From positions 1 to 39,421 of the forward strand of contig JAIPDL010000030.1 in NCBI GenBank assembly GCA_021737695.1: a stretch of 39,421 nucleotides of DNA. Direction: 5' to 3'. This DNA is from Desulfotignum sp. (GTDB lineage: Bacteria > Desulfobacterota > Desulfobacteria > Desulfobacterales > Desulfobacteraceae). A model generated the notes under the pieces. It did not search any database, was not told the origin of the DNA, and saw nothing but the letters and a program-made list of their open reading frames with translations. The position numbers and the translations under genes are program-made. Within the stretch, counting starts at the first letter, position 1; each line of letters starts with the position of its first letter. Positions 17,035 to 25,305 of the stretch are shown here, in pieces.

Positions 17035-17781
17035 TTAACCTGAAAACAGACTTCTTCCTCCACATACATACAGAACCTGGCCGGTGACATAAACTGTCTC
17101 ATCGTCTGCCAGATACAGAACGGTATTGGCAATATCATCACCTTCGCCGATGCTGCCCGAGGGTTGTTTGGCAGAAAGAAAATCCCTCGTCTTTTCGGGC
17201 AGTTCGTACCACATGGGAGTTTCAATAAGTCCCGGAGCAATACAATTGGAGGTAATGCCTTTTCTGCCCAGTTCAAGGGCAAGGGTCCTGGTCAAACCCA
17301 CGAGACCGGCCTTTGCAGATGAATATGGTGCCTGCCCCGGCCCTCCCAGCCATGCCCGGGAAGCGATATTGATTATCCGTCCACGCTTTTGATCCACCAT
17401 ATAACCATGGACAGCCTGGCTGCAGAGGAACGGGCCTTTCAAATTAACCTTCAAAGTTAGGTCCCAATCCTGCTCAGATAGTTTTCTCAATGCACCGCCC
17501 CGCTCCAAACCGGCATTATTGACCAAAATATCGATGGAACCAAAGGAAGATATAGTTTCTTCCACCATCGATTCGACATCAGATTTACTTGAAATATCGG
17601 CTACAATACCGATTGCGTCGTAACCTTTATCCCGAAGTTCTTTCGCTGTCTGCTCGACCTTGTCTTCCACAACATCATTAATGACAATCCTGGCACCATG
17701 TTCAGCCAGTTTGAATGCAGTATCTCTGCCCATTCCACTGGCAGATCCTGTAATGATTGCAACTCTGTTTTCTACGCCCAT
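17035..17781 (-). CDS. bbsD: Short-chain dehydrogenase, catalytic subunit of hydroxyacyl-CoA dehydrogenase (BbsD)
   Basis: Classical SDR of 248 residues that would oxidise the hydroxyl made by BbsH to a ketone with NAD. It has the intact cofactor loop TGSASGMG (about 11-18), the NNAG motif in ILVNNAGLERGG, and the catalytic Ser-Tyr-Lys set in INIASRAWLGGPGQAPYSSAK. A GGAGG site precedes the ATG. It follows bbsC by 41 bp. In Thauera the enzyme is a BbsC/BbsD heterotetramer in which only BbsD is active, and the pattern here agrees. Confidence 0.92.
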   Translation of the reverse strand: MGVENRVAIITGSASGMGRDTAFKLAEHGARIVINDVVEDKVEQTAKELRDKGYDAIGIVADISSKSDVESMVEETISSFGSIDILVNNAGLERGGALRKLSEQDWDLTLKVNLKGPFLCSQAVHGYMVDQKRGRIINIASRAWLGGPGQAPYSSAKAGLVGLTRTLALELGRKGITSNCIAPGLIETPMWYELPEKTRDFLSAKQPSGSIGEGDDIANTVLYLADDETVYVTGQVLYVCGGRSLFSG

Positions 17782-17822
17782 TCTTTACCTCCACATAGTC
17801 CTGAAATTTATATAACAGCGTT

Positions 17823-18572
17823 TTAAATAGACATGGAAAAAGAAAGACTTTTCCCGCCACAGACAAAAAAAGTCTGACCTGTTATAAATTTTGATGTATC
17901 TGCAGCAAAAAAGGTCACAGCCCCGGCGACATCCCCGGGTGTTCCCAGTTTCTGTACTGGAATTTTCGCAGCCATTTTTTCTTCTTGTTCTTGGGACATG
18001 TTTGATTTATGGATGGTACCTTTGACGACCCAGTTGACAGTAATTTTATCTTTTGCGGTTTCAAGGGCAAGCGATCGGGTAAATCCCAGCATGGATGATT
18101 TTGCGGCGCTGTACACGGAAGTTTGAGGCAACCCCAGATATTCAATGCTTCCGATATTGACAATCCGACCGTAACTTTGCTTTCGCATAATCGGTATCAC
18201 CTCCCGGCACAAAAAGAATGCAGGATCAATATTGTTTTTGGCCCCTTGGTACCAGCCCTGGGCTTTGGTTTCCACAATATCATTTTCCACAAAATAATCG
18301 GAATTATTGATCAGCACATCAATTTTTCCGTATTTTTCCATGATGACGCCGATGGCTTGCTTGACACCGGTACAATCTGCCGGATCGCCTGTGACTCCAA
18401 GTGCTTCAATTCCATCCTCCTTAAGTCTGGCAACGATGTCAGAAGTATTTTTTCCATCAATATCAAGAAGTGCCAGCTTGGCCCCCTTTGATGCTACCTT
18501 ACGGGCGATGGCATAAGCGATATCATCCCCAACGGATTCGATAAGCACGACCCTGTCTTCAAATGATCCCAT
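17823..18572 (-). CDS. bbsC: SDR-like pseudoenzyme subunit (BbsC)
   Basis: An SDR-fold protein of 249 residues whose cofactor loop is degenerate: where the active partner has TGSASGMG, this one has IESVGDDIA, lacking the glycine pattern needed for dinucleotide binding. The NNAG motif is altered too (LINNSDYFV). The Tyr-Lys pair is retained in VYSAAKSS. It fits the known inactive BbsC subunit of the BbsCD dehydrogenase and stands in the matching operon position. Role: structural partner of BbsD. AAAGGAG precedes the start codon. Confidence 0.9.
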   Translation of the reverse strand: MGSFEDRVVLIESVGDDIAYAIARKVASKGAKLALLDIDGKNTSDIVARLKEDGIEALGVTGDPADCTGVKQAIGVIMEKYGKIDVLINNSDYFVENDIVETKAQGWYQGAKNNIDPAFFLCREVIPIMRKQSYGRIVNIGSIEYLGLPQTSVYSAAKSSMLGFTRSLALETAKDKITVNWVVKGTIHKSNMSQEQEEKMAAKIPVQKLGTPGDVAGAVTFFAADTSKFITGQTFFVCGGKSLSFSMSI

Positions 18573-18630
18573 TTTAACGTCTCCTTTTTCTTTTTTTTCA
18601 ATTCAATGTGAAGATGCTCAAGGCAGTATC

Positions 18631-19800
18631 CTACCAATCAGCTGTGATCATGTGCATTGTGCATGCTGCATGCTCCGTGCCTGACAACCCGCCCCCCGTT
18701 ACGTGAGACATCGCAACCTTTGGAATGGGTTCAACCTGATATCCGTTGCATTCTCCCCGGAGTTGTTTAACATTGGCCGCTATCTGAGCTGCCCCGGATG
18801 CGCCGATAGGGTGTCCATAGGACAGCATCCCGCCCCTGGGACTGACAACGCACTGTCCACCATAGGTAGCCTGGCCGTCTCTAAGAAATTTCAGCCCTTC
18901 ACCTTTTCCGCACAGCTGCATGCATTCATAGTAAAGTAATTCCGCAATGGTAAAGGCATCGTGCAATTCGAGAATATCCACATCCTTAGGTCCTATTCCG
19001 GATTCCTCGTACAGCATTTCAGAGGTCATCTCCGTTATGTCGTCACCGGTAATATCCCTTGGCCGGTTATGATATGGACCCGATGTTACCACGGAGCCCC
19101 TTACTTTGACCGGTTTTTCAATCCCCAGTTTCTTGACCATCTCTTTAGAGCAGACAACTACGGCTCCAGCCCCGTCGACAATGCCGCAACACTGATGCAG
19201 GGTCAAAGGATAGGCAATCATCCGGGAATCAATGATCTCTTGTATGGTATAATCCCCTCCAAAAGGTGCATGGGGATTGTTCTTTCCATGACGGCGGCTT
19301 TTCTGGGTGATCAGTGCTAAATCCTCAATGGTAGCACCGGTCTCGTACATGTAACGAGTAGCCCGCATGGCATACTTACCGGTCATAACCCCGCCGTGAA
19401 CTGTTTCAATATCGTTCATGGCCGGCATGAAGGCAGTACCGCTCTTACGACGAAGGGTATGATTTTCTGCACCAACGCCCATGGACAACTCAGTCAGTCC
19501 ATAGGCCACATCTTTGATAGCCAGATGTACCGCCATGGCGCCGGCAGAACAAGCACTTTCGACATTGATGATAGGAGTAGTGCCACAGACACCGAGGTCC
19601 TTAAAGATTGTCTGACCAGTAACGATACCGTTGTGCGCGTTGCCCACATAAGCACTGCCGATCATTCCCGGACTATCGATATTGGAGGCCTTAATCGCCT
19701 GGAATGCCGCGTTCCGTCCCAATTCATCATAATCTATCTTATGCTTGCCGAAAACCGTTTCTCCTACGCCTGCAATATAAACATCTCTCTGTAATTTCAT
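18631..19800 (-). CDS. bbsB: Thiolase subunit of benzoylsuccinyl-CoA thiolase (BbsB)
   Basis: SCP2-type thiolase of 389 residues that cleaves the beta-keto thioester to an aroyl-CoA and succinyl-CoA. The nucleophilic cysteine is Cys84 in [16 protein letters not shown]; the His of the [13 protein letters not shown] motif and the late [14 protein letters not shown] segment complete the active site. It begins 9 bp after the bbsA stop codon. In Thauera BbsB forms a stable complex with the zinc-finger protein BbsA, and the gene pair here is arranged the same way. Confidence 0.92.
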   Translation of the reverse strand: MKLQRDVYIAGVGETVFGKHKIDYDELGRNAAFQAIKASNIDSPGMIGSAYVGNAHNGIVTGQTIFKDLGVCGTTPIINVESACSAGAMAVHLAIKDVAYGLTELSMGVGAENHTLRRKSGTAFMPAMNDIETVHGGVMTGKYAMRATRYMYETGATIEDLALITQKSRRHGKNNPHAPFGGDYTIQEIIDSRMIAYPLTLHQCCGIVDGAGAVVVCSKEMVKKLGIEKPVKVRGSVVTSGPYHNRPRDITGDDITEMTSEMLYEESGIGPKDVDILELHDAFTIAELLYYECMQLCGKGEGLKFLRDGQATYGGQCVVSPRGGMLSYGHPIGASGAAQIAANVKQLRGECNGYQVEPIPKVAMSHVTGGGLSGTEHAACTMHMITADW

Positions 19801-19809
19801 TAGAGTCTC

Positions 19810-20238
19810 CTAAGCTTTCTGGAACATGTAACTGGTGATCGGCAGACCATCGGTATTCATTCTGATCGGGCCTGTTGTCAACTCAACTTCTTCATTGCAT
19901 TTGAATGTATTGACCTCGCCTTTGAGCATGGCGAAAATTCTGACATTCTCAGGCAGATCAATATAACCACAAATATAAGGCGTTTCCAAACCCGGTTGAC
20001 CGATGTACAAATCGGAAAAGCTGTATAAGGTTCCTTTTCTGGATAACGGCACCATTTCAAATTCTTCCCCCCAACAGTTGGCGCACGGGGTTACTTTGGG
20101 GAAATCCAGTTGACCGCATTTTTTACATTTATACCCTTTCAGATAGGGAGGTTCGTTTTCCGGAACCGCCAATAGATCTGGATGGTAAAATGTAATATCC
20201 GGTTCTTTTTCTTTTTTAACCTTTTTTTTCTCAGCCAT
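19810..20238 (-). CDS. bbsA: Zinc-ribbon/OB-fold subunit of the thiolase (BbsA)
   Basis: A 142-residue DUF35-type protein: zinc ribbon with CKKCG and CANCWG pairs (about residues 37-60), then an OB-fold with KGTLYSFSDLYIGQPGLETPY. The N-terminus has a lysine-rich KKKVKKEKE stretch. Such proteins accompany SCP2-like thiolases, and BbsA is an integral part of the BbsAB thiolase in toluene degraders. It is the first gene of the long minus-strand operon, with AAGGAGG before the ATG and a candidate promoter about 115 bp upstream. Confidence 0.92.
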   Translation of the reverse strand: MAEKKKVKKEKEPDITFYHPDLLAVPENEPPYLKGYKCKKCGQLDFPKVTPCANCWGEEFEMVPLSRKGTLYSFSDLYIGQPGLETPYICGYIDLPENVRIFAMLKGEVNTFKCNEEVELTTGPIRMNTDGLPITSYMFQKA

Positions 20239-20351
20239 GGAGCCTCCTTATTAGAACGGTTGAATGAAAAACAATGTGCATTGATTTTTCAATATACTGA
20301 AATTAAAGACCAATTTAATTATTATAAATTTTACACTATTGATAGAAACTT

Positions 20352-20380
20352 ATTTTATGTTATTATTGAGGAGTATTCAA
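20352..20380 (-). promoter_or_regulatory. Candidate promoter of the bbs operon
   Basis: On the minus strand TTGAAT (20375-20380) and TAAAAT (20352-20357) are separated by 17 bases. The first box lies inside the shared 16-bp motif, so a protein bound there would cover the -35 region. The leader to the bbsA start codon would be a little over 100 nt. Confidence 0.45.
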
Positions 20381-20381
20381 T
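20366..20381 (-). promoter_or_regulatory. Candidate operator, motif copy 1 (bbs side)
   Basis: Minus-strand sequence ATTGAATACTCCTCAA. It matches copy 2 at 15 of 16 positions and shares the ATTGAAT-N4-CTCAA skeleton with copy 3. The outer TTGA and TCAA form an imperfect dyad. It overlaps the -35 box of the candidate bbs promoter. Binding by the tandem TetR protein is an inference from position. Confidence 0.5.
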
Positions 20382-20393
20382 CACATGGTTTTG

Positions 20394-20495
20394 AGCGTGT
20401 CAAGCGCAAAGGATACATTTTTTTTTGGCGCAAAAGAAAAATAAATGATTTTTTTTGATAACACTTTGAAAAAAATAACTATTATTTGACACGCT
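20394..20495. repeat. Perfect 10-bp inverted repeat with 82-bp spacer
   Basis: AGCGTGTCAA at 20394-20403 and its exact reverse complement TTGACACGCT at 20486-20495. It lies just upstream of the candidate bbs promoter. The wide spacing argues against an RNA hairpin and suits two protein-binding sites in opposite orientation, or chance. Confidence 0.5.
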
Positions 20496-20771
20496 GAAGA
20501 AAAATTTTTAGAAAAATACCTTATTGTACCTGAATAACGAAAGAGGCAAAGCCATTGTTTTTGAAAAATAAAATTGAATTTTCATCAAAATATCATTTTT
20601 GATGGCAGCATTATGTTTTGCAGGTGGGCGACGAAACATTTTTGCAGGATGGTGGATATCAACTTTCACTAAAGAACCCTGATAGAAACTGAATGCCCCT
20701 AATCGGGAATATAAACCGCTTTCTTACAAACGACCTCAATTTTCAACCGCGTTTGTTCAATTCAACACATC

Positions 20772-22019
20772 CTAACCATCGATAATTTTTTCAGATTTCG
20801 GAACTACGGCCCGGCAAAGGAGATCGGTAACGGAAGCCAGCTCCGACATCATTCGAATGGGCGAGACCCGCTCAAGCACAAACCAGCGGATACAAAGATG
20901 GGAAAAAGCACCCAAAAAAAGATTCCGGAACACTCTGTTGCTCAAATCCTGGCGAAAAACACCACAAGCTTTTCCCTCATCTAAAATGTCATATAAAATC
21001 TCACTGGTGTCTAAAAAAGCGCCAAATGCTTCAGTATTGTAGAATCGCTTATTCAGCTTGATGTCGCATAAAAAAATCATCAAAAAATCACTGTCTGATG
21101 AAAAAATCCGAAAATATTCCCAAACAAACGATCTAAGCTTCTCCAGGGGATCCTTTACCGTAAAAACCCCTTTTAATTGTACCTGAAAAGACAAAAATTT
21201 ATTCCTGGGTATGGAAAACAGCAACTCCTGCTTGTTTTTAAAATATTCGTATATTGTCCCTTCTGCAACCCCTGCATGCTCTGCTATCTCGAGCATAGTC
21301 GTTTTTCGATGACCTTTCCGGGCAAAAATTGACACAGCAGCTTCAGAAACCCTTTCAGCTTTATCATTTCTGTCATTTTTCACTGCGGCCGCGATCTCAG
21401 GATTCATAACAGGATTCATTCCATCTGTGTCAATCCCTATCATAGCCATGATCAGTGACATGATGGATTCAAAATCAGGCAGAGTTTCATCAATTTCCCT
21501 GTATGCCAGGCAACTCAACGATTCTTCGTCCAAAAAACCAAAAATCATGTCCCTGGTAATATTTATCTCAAGATCTTCTCGAAAATATTTTTCCTTGACT
21601 CCTTTTTTCAATATATCCAGCATAACCCCAGCATATCGTTGAAGCGCCTTATATCCGGTATGGTTGTAATAGTCTTTATTAGAACGGCATTCAAACAAAA
21701 GGTTTTTCATCTTACGCGCATCACCGGAGCTAAAATCATTCTCGTACAAATGAAACCAGACCATCTTCCCAAGTTGAGATACCGGCCCCCAAAGGCCCTT
21801 GAAGTGAAACAAAAGCTCCTCATGAGACTTTTCAATCAGCTCCTCTATTGAAGAAAACAAAAGATCCTGCTTGTTTGTAAAGTAATGATATATTATTGAA
21901 TCAACAACATCCGCCTTTTTTGCAATCTCAGAAATAGTGGCTTTCGCAAGTCCCTTTTCTGCAAATATTTCCTGAGCTGCCCGAAGGATGGCTTGCTTTT
22001 TTCCGTTATTATTTTGCAT
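20772..22019 (-). CDS. Transcriptional regulator with two TetR units in tandem
   Basis: A 415-residue protein made of two complete TetR/AcrR-type units in one chain. The first DNA-binding domain is at about 7-55 (ATISEIAKKADVVDSIIYHY, then FTNKQDLLF), followed by a ligand-type helical domain to about 200. A second domain follows at about 215-270 (TTMLEIAEHAGVAEGTIYEY, then FKNKQELLF) with its own C-terminal helical domain. Ordinary TetR proteins are about 190-220 residues and dimerise; here one chain could supply both halves. It lies between the divergent bbs and glycyl radical enzyme operons. Known toluene clusters are often controlled by the TdiSR two-component system, which is absent from this window. 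The start is an ATG with GGAG about 10 bases upstream. Confidence 0.9.
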   Translation of the reverse strand: MQNNNGKKQAILRAAQEIFAEKGLAKATISEIAKKADVVDSIIYHYFTNKQDLLFSSIEELIEKSHEELLFHFKGLWGPVSQLGKMVWFHLYENDFSSGDARKMKNLLFECRSNKDYYNHTGYKALQRYAGVMLDILKKGVKEKYFREDLEINITRDMIFGFLDEESLSCLAYREIDETLPDFESIMSLIMAMIGIDTDGMNPVMNPEIAAAVKNDRNDKAERVSEAAVSIFARKGHRKTTMLEIAEHAGVAEGTIYEYFKNKQELLFSIPRNKFLSFQVQLKGVFTVKDPLEKLRSFVWEYFRIFSSDSDFLMIFLCDIKLNKRFYNTEAFGAFLDTSEILYDILDEGKACGVFRQDLSNRVFRNLFLGAFSHLCIRWFVLERVSPIRMMSELASVTDLLCRAVVPKSEKIIDG

Positions 22020-22123
22020 TCAAATACGCTCTCCTATGCTCTCCCAGCCTTTACTGATAACTCCAGCAAAACAACACGCTCTCAAACGACAATCAATCAC
22101 TCGAACCTCTAATGATATTTTAA

Positions 22124-22151
22124 ATTATAGCAGACTTAGAATATTATTCAA
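22124..22151 (-). promoter_or_regulatory. Candidate promoter of the tandem TetR gene
   Basis: On the minus strand TTGAAT (22146-22151) and a perfect TATAAT (22124-22129) are 16 bases apart, about 105 bp upstream of the start codon. Motif copy 2 lies 11 bases upstream of the -35 box, which would allow autoregulation. Confidence 0.5.
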
Positions 22152-22162
22152 CCATTTTTGTT

Positions 22163-22178
22163 TTGAGCAGTATTCAAT
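22163..22178 (-). promoter_or_regulatory. Candidate operator, motif copy 2 (TetR side)
   Basis: Minus-strand ATTGAATACTGCTCAA, identical to copy 1 except for one base (G instead of C). It lies just upstream of the candidate TetR promoter. Confidence 0.5.
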
Positions 22179-22345
22179 AAATCATGGGACGATACATCAC
22201 AAAACGCGCTGAGCGAAAAAATTAAGCCCACTGTCATCGCCTACCATAAAACCCCATTGAGTGAATTCATTATTTCCTCTTTCATAAAAATTTAACCTTT
22301 GTCGTTTCTTCAAAAAAAACATCTTGACAAGACCATTTATAATTG

Positions 22346-22361
22346 ATTGAATGAAACTCAA
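22346..22361 (+). promoter_or_regulatory. Candidate operator, motif copy 3 (glycyl radical enzyme side)
   Basis: Plus-strand ATTGAATGAAACTCAA. It shares all 12 outer positions (ATTGAAT and CTCAA) with copies 1 and 2, while the 4 central bases differ. It points toward the glycyl radical enzyme operon and begins 17 bp after a TTGACA hexamer, so it could overlap the -10 region of that operon's promoter, although no good -10 box is evident. Confidence 0.42.
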
Positions 22362-22616
22362 TAATTTAAAAATCAACAATGATATTCAAAGCTGAGCGGT
22401 TTAACATTCTGATCTTGTCATTGGTTCGATAAAGACGACGTGAGGAGGTAACGTTCATTCAAAAAATTTAAAAAAGCATTTTGTATCGCGTACATTGACA
22501 TGTTTCCAAAAAGATCACTACTCACTGGGAACATGACAAATACTGCAATCCGCCGAAGCGAGCTTTGCAATACGGTAATTTTTACACCAAAGAATCTTAA
22601 GCAAGGAGGATCAAAA

Positions 22617-22793
22617 ATGCCCAAATGTGAAAAATGCACTTTTTTCTTTCCAATTCCTGAGAAGGATATGGATTTCGAACCTGGCAAAGGGGATTGCGTT
22701 GAACAGCAGCAGGATACAAAAGGCAAATTCTGGCTGTCCAAACCGGTATCGGAAAACAGTGAGGCCTGTCAGCGTTACAGACCTAGAAACTGA
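22617..22793 (+). CDS. bssC: Benzylsuccinate synthase-type gamma subunit (BssC-like)
   Basis: A 58-residue protein that strongly resembles BssC: KCEKCTFFFPIPEKDMDFE, then GKGDCVEQQQDTKGKFWLSK and PVSENSEACQRY. Four cysteines (4, 7, 27 and 51) are placed to hold the low-potential [4Fe-4S] cluster known in BssB and BssC. The start is the ATG after GCAAGGAGGATC; the frame extends upstream, but without a better ribosome site. It is the first gene of the operon and 60 bp ahead of the catalytic subunit, as in toluene clusters, although the activase does not precede it here. Confidence 0.9.
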   Translation: MPKCEKCTFFFPIPEKDMDFEPGKGDCVEQQQDTKGKFWLSKPVSENSEACQRYRPRN

Positions 22794-22853
22794 CCCCCAT
22801 CTTCGTTGAATCAATCATTTACGCATTAAAAATGCCAGACAGGAGGTACGATC

Positions 22854-25283
22854 ATGCCGACAACAGAAAGAACCGCAAGACTTAAAAACCGATGCCGCTT
22901 CAAACATGTCGCAGGAGGAGAATATGTAGACCCTGGTGTAAAGGCCGGAGTGGAACGCGCCAGACTCATCACCCAGGCTCACAAAGAAAATATAGGAGAG
23001 CCCACCAGCATCATCCGGGCCAAAGGACTTGAGAACATCCTTAAAAAAATTACCATCCACATCCAGGATGACGAACTGATCGTAGGCGCCAATACGGAGC
23101 ACCCCGATTATTTTCCGATGTATCCGGAGCTTTCCTATTTTTCAACTATGGATATGGTTGAAAGTCATTACTGCGATCACAAAGAGGAAATGGCAGAAAT
23201 CGCCGAATACTGGAAACCTTACACCATTCAAAGAAAAGCGGAAAAATATTTCACCCCTGAAGAAATTGGAATCATGTATTCCGCAACCACTGTCCAACCG
23301 CCCATGTTTGTCACAGCATTTTCCAGCATTGTGCCCAATTATGAATCCGTTATTGAAGATGGACTGCTGAAAAGAATCGAAGTCGTTGAACAAAAAATTG
23401 CAGATGCTGAAGAGGAAATTCGAAAATCTCCCTGGAATGCGCCGGAGAAACTGCATTATCTGGACAAGATAGACCAGTGGCAGGCCATGCTCATAGCTAT
23501 GAAAGCAGTTGTAGGATGGGCACAGAGGCACGCCAGACTGGCTAAAATTATCGCTGAAAATTTTCTGACCGATCCAAAGAGAAAAGAAGAATTGCTCGAA
23601 ATTTCAGACATCTGCCGGCATGTTCCGGCCTATCCCGCCAGGGGCTTGAAAGATGCCATGCAATCCAAATGGTTCACATTCCTTCTTTGTCACAGTATCG
23701 AACGGTACAGCAGCGGTTATGGACACAAAGAAGACAAGCTTCTCTGGCCGTTCTACAAAAAAAGTGTCATTGAAAAAAACGAGCAGCCCATGACCCGAGA
23801 AGAGGCTGTTGAACTTTTCGAATGCGAAAGGCTCAAGGTTTCCGAACATGGCAGCACCAAAGGCAGACAACTCAGGGAGTTTTTCGCGGGGTCCAACGAT
23901 CTTTTCATCCTCACCCTCGGTGGGATCAACCCGGATGGGTCAGATGCCAGCAATGACTGCACCAATGCCATTCTGGAGGCCGCAGAAAATATTGTCACCA
24001 CAGAACCGTCCATTGCCTTCCGATGGAATGAAAAAGGCAATGTGGAAACCAAAAAAAGGGTTTTTAACTGCATCAAAAAAGGATTTGGATTCCCCTCCAT
24101 TAAAAATGATGAGCTGAACACCCAGCAATTGATCAAATATTTCAATGTTCCTGAAGAGATTGCCAGGGACTGGGCACTTGTGCTGTGCATGTCCCCTGGC
24201 ATTACGGGACGAAGAGGCACACAGAAAACCCGCAGTGAAGGCGGATCAGACGTATATCCGGCAAAGGTCATGGAAATCGCTCTGACCAACGGGTTTGACG
24301 AATTTTTCACCAATATGCAGCTGGGTCCCGAAACTGGTAATGCAGAAGAATTCACCAGCTTTGATCAAGTCTGGGAGGCCGTAAAACTTCAACTACGCTA
24401 TGCCATTGAGCTCAGCCTGAGGTCCAAGGACGTGGGGCGTATCATGGAATCCAGATATCTTTGCTGTCCTTTCATTTCAAGTATTGATGATGGATGCGTT
24501 GAAAAAGGACTGGACGGCAATGAACTGGCTGAAGTGGCGAATCCCTGGCACAATATAATCGGCGGCAGCGTTGTCGTCGTTGATTCCATGGCAGCCATCA
24601 AAAAGCTGGTGTTTGACGAAAAAAAATATTCAATGAAAGAATTGATGGACGCGCTACGGAACAATTGGGAAGGCAAAGAAGAAATGCGGCTCGATTTCTG
24701 GAATGCTCCAAAATTCGGCAATGACGATCCCTATGCCGACGAAATTGCCACCAAATATTATGACCTGATCGCCGATGAATGGAAAAGAAATACCACATAT
24801 TCAGGCACATTCCCATTACCTCTGGCCCAGTCTGTTGCGGGTTACATCGTCAACGGCCCTAAAACGAATGCAACAGCCAACGGCAGGCATGCCGGTGAAG
24901 CTCTGGATGACGGGGGCATCTCGCCTTACATGGGTTGCGATAAAAATGGGCCGACCGCTGTACTCAAATCCGTATCAAAAATTAACGGATCAAAACATAA
25001 AGGTATCCTATTAAACCAGCGTTTATCTACTGTTCTCATGAACAGTGATGCCGGTTTCGATCTCTGGCACGCCTATATGAAAACCTGGCATGGCTTAGGC
25101 ATTGATCATGTCCAGTTCAATGTAATTTCAAGCGAAGAAATGAAAGCTGCACAGATTGAACCTGAAAAACATACTGATACGCTGGTCCGAATCGCGGGTT
25201 ATAGTGCAAAATTCATTGACCTTGCACGGTATTCCCAGGATACGATTATAGCACGGACAGAACAGGATCTTGCTGCTGGATAA
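22854..25283 (+). CDS. bssA: Benzylsuccinate synthase-type glycyl radical enzyme, catalytic alpha subunit
   Basis: Glycyl radical enzyme of 809 residues that would add the methyl carbon of an arene to fumarate. The thiyl cysteine is Cys445 in VLCMSPGITGRR; the radical glycine is Gly782 in RIAGYSAKF. Their distance (337) is within one residue of the 336 I recall for Thauera BssA (Cys493, Gly829). With a constant offset of 48, other BssA active-site residues also match: Arg460 (Arg508, fumarate carboxylate), Trp565 (Trp613), Ile569 (Ile617), Gln659 (Gln707) and Val661 (Val709). The N-terminus is therefore about 48 residues shorter than Thauera BssA. AGGAGG precedes the ATG. The substrate may be toluene, p-cresol, a xylene or another methylarene. 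An alkylsuccinate synthase is less likely given the complete bbs set. Confidence 0.93.
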   Translation: MPTTERTARLKNRCRFKHVAGGEYVDPGVKAGVERARLITQAHKENIGEPTSIIRAKGLENILKKITIHIQDDELIVGANTEHPDYFPMYPELSYFSTMDMVESHYCDHKEEMAEIAEYWKPYTIQRKAEKYFTPEEIGIMYSATTVQPPMFVTAFSSIVPNYESVIEDGLLKRIEVVEQKIADAEEEIRKSPWNAPEKLHYLDKIDQWQAMLIAMKAVVGWAQRHARLAKIIAENFLTDPKRKEELLEISDICRHVPAYPARGLKDAMQSKWFTFLLCHSIERYSSGYGHKEDKLLWPFYKKSVIEKNEQPMTREEAVELFECERLKVSEHGSTKGRQLREFFAGSNDLFILTLGGINPDGSDASNDCTNAILEAAENIVTTEPSIAFRWNEKGNVETKKRVFNCIKKGFGFPSIKNDELNTQQLIKYFNVPEEIARDWALVLCMSPGITGRRGTQKTRSEGGSDVYPAKVMEIALTNGFDEFFTNMQLGPETGNAEEFTSFDQVWEAVKLQLRYAIELSLRSKDVGRIMESRYLCCPFISSIDDGCVEKGLDGNELAEVANPWHNIIGGSVVVVDSMAAIKKLVFDEKKYSMKELMDALRNNWEGKEEMRLDFWNAPKFGNDDPYADEIATKYYDLIADEWKRNTTYSGTFPLPLAQSVAGYIVNGPKTNATANGRHAGEALDDGGISPYMGCDKNGPTAVLKSVSKINGSKHKGILLNQRLSTVLMNSDAGFDLWHAYMKTWHGLGIDHVQFNVISSEEMKAAQIEPEKHTDTLVRIAGYSAKFIDLARYSQDTIIARTEQDLAAG

Positions 25284-25305
25284 GCAGAATTGTATATTAT
25301 TTCAA

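Larger units (their letters stand above)
20239..20771. other. Intergenic control region between bbsA and the TetR gene
   Basis: A 533-bp AT-rich region with no convincing gene. It holds a candidate bbs promoter, one copy of the shared 16-bp motif, a diverged copy at 20259-20274 (13 of 16 bases like the site at 22346), a separated inverted repeat (20394-20403 and 20486-20495), and a direct repeat TTTTGCAGG at 20616-20624 and 20640-20648, 24 bases apart. Transcripts from the TetR gene would run into this region; I see no strong terminator hairpin. Confidence 0.6.
22020..22616. other. Intergenic control region between the TetR gene and the glycyl radical enzyme operon
   Basis: A 597-bp AT-rich region with no convincing gene. 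It contains a candidate TetR promoter, motif copies 2 and 3, a TTGACA hexamer at 22324-22329 just upstream of copy 3, and a long untranslated stretch (22362-22616) before the gamma subunit. An orphan Shine-Dalgarno-like GAGGAGGTAAC near 22440-22450 has no usual start codon after it. Confidence 0.6.

Noticed and set aside
20410-20445. T-rich and A-rich runs around GGCGCAAAA as a terminator for the TetR gene
   Set aside because: The pairing stem is about 5 bp plus A-T runs and lies more than 300 bp past the stop codon; this is typical of AT-rich intergenic DNA.
22197-22379. A 60-codon minus-strand frame in the control region
   Set aside because: Low-complexity Phe/Leu/Lys-rich translation in AT-rich DNA, no convincing ribosome site; it overlaps the candidate operator.
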